Part shown: one piece after another, positions 5,635 through 6,008 of the stretch
Layout of the letters: every line of letters starts with the position of its first letter
Numbering within the stretch: the first letter of the stretch is position 1
Assembly (NCBI GenBank): GCA_003022905.1
Contig: PXSE01000085.1
Coordinates: 1-6,008, forward strand
Direction: 5' to 3'
DNA from: Halobacteriales archaeon QS_9_68_42
Lineage (GTDB): Archaea > Halobacteriota > Halobacteria > Halobacteriales > Haloarculaceae
Length of the DNA: 6,008 nt
The notes under the pieces: generated by a model
Told to the model about the DNA's origin: nothing
The model's input: the letters and a program-made list of their open reading frames with translations, nothing else
The model's database searches: none
Made by a program: the position numbers and the translations under genes

Positions 5635-6008
5635 ATGACCAGCGACGGCGCTTCCGGGCTCGAGTTGGACCTCGGCTTCACGCTCGGCCTCGGGATGGCG
5701 TTCGAACCGGCCGTCGAGTGGGCCGCCGGGGAGGGCTTCTCGTTCGTGGAACTACTGCTCGACGGCCCGTACGCCTGCGAGCGAATCGACGACCGGGTCG
5801 GGGAGATGCGGACGAGCCTGGAGGCGGCCGGCGTCGGGGTGGTCGTCCATCTGCCGTTCGCGGTCGACCCCGGGTCGCCGTTCGGGCCGGTCCGGGAGGG
5901 CGCGGTGGCCGAACTCGTCGCGGGGATGGACCTGGCCGCCGACCTCGGCGCGGAGACGGTCGTGTTTCACCCCTCCTCGGACGCCTGGGAGCGCGGGTGG
6001 ACCGACGC
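5635..6008 (+). CDS. Sugar phosphate isomerase/epimerase-like TIM-barrel protein, N-terminal fragment
   Basis: The first 124 codons are present and the gene runs off the right edge. The alternating strand-helix pattern fits the xylose isomerase-like TIM barrel (AP endonuclease 2 superfamily): a first strand LDLGFTLGLG (11-20), helix EPAVEWAAGEGF, strand SFVELLLDGP (36-45), helix through MRTSLEAAGV, strand VVVHLPFAVDPGSP (69-82), helix VAELVAGMDLAADLGA, strand ETVVFHPSSD (107-116). HLPF and VFHPSS are at positions where members of this superfamily place metal- or phosphate-binding histidines (compare endonuclease IV). The substrate cannot be told: haloarchaeal genomes carry several paralogues, most unassigned. 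ATG 5635 fits the promoter spacing. No operon partner is visible inside the window; the next gene to the left is divergent. Confidence 0.8.
   Translation, partial: MTSDGASGLELDLGFTLGLGMAFEPAVEWAAGEGFSFVELLLDGPYACERIDDRVGEMRTSLEAAGVGVVVHLPFAVDPGSPFGPVREGAVAELVAGMDLAADLGAETVVFHPSSDAWERGWTD

Overview
The window looks like chromosomal DNA of a haloarchaeon (class Halobacteria; genus not resolvable from sequence alone). GC is very high, the proteins are rich in Asp and Glu, and the promoters are archaeal: TATA-like boxes about 26-30 bases before start codons with almost no leader. Two archaeal hallmark genes are present, a stand-alone radical-SAM wyosine enzyme (twy1) and an archaeal-type ArgRS. 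No rRNA, tRNA, CRISPR array or insertion sequence was seen.

Layout. At the left edge (1-93, minus) is the N-terminus of a probable CTP-dependent riboflavin kinase. A short divergent spacer leads to an anomalous secreted serine protease gene (381-1712, plus). Its stop codon overlaps that of the convergent twy1 (1709-2668, minus). A roughly 210-base divergent promoter region with an inverted and a direct repeat separates twy1 from a small haloarchaeal helix-turn-helix protein (2877-3380, plus), which is followed by argS (3471-5213, plus). Next comes a 420-base region with no large gene; it holds a probable 29-residue single-span membrane protein on the minus strand (5403-5492) and a perfect inverted repeat between two divergent promoters. 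The right edge carries the start of a TIM-barrel sugar-phosphate isomerase/epimerase-like gene (5635 to beyond 6008, plus).

Function. twy1 and argS both serve translation (tRNA-Phe position-37 modification and tRNA-Arg charging) but lie on opposite strands with a regulator-like gene between them, so they are neighbours and not an operon. The genes appear to be mostly single transcription units.

Most unusual point. The protease reading frame contains two tandem Tat-signal plus N-terminal protease halves and only one C-terminal half. The first Tat signal has no in-frame start codon, although a TTG lies one base out of frame just upstream. The second Tat signal is buried in the middle of the reading frame. 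This fits a fusion by deletion between two diverged paralogues, probably with a decaying start, although a real two-module protein or a sequencing error cannot be excluded. I saw no multi-gene system here that I would call new. The protease fusion, the tiny membrane protein and the lysine-poor ArgRS signature motifs are the items worth a second look.
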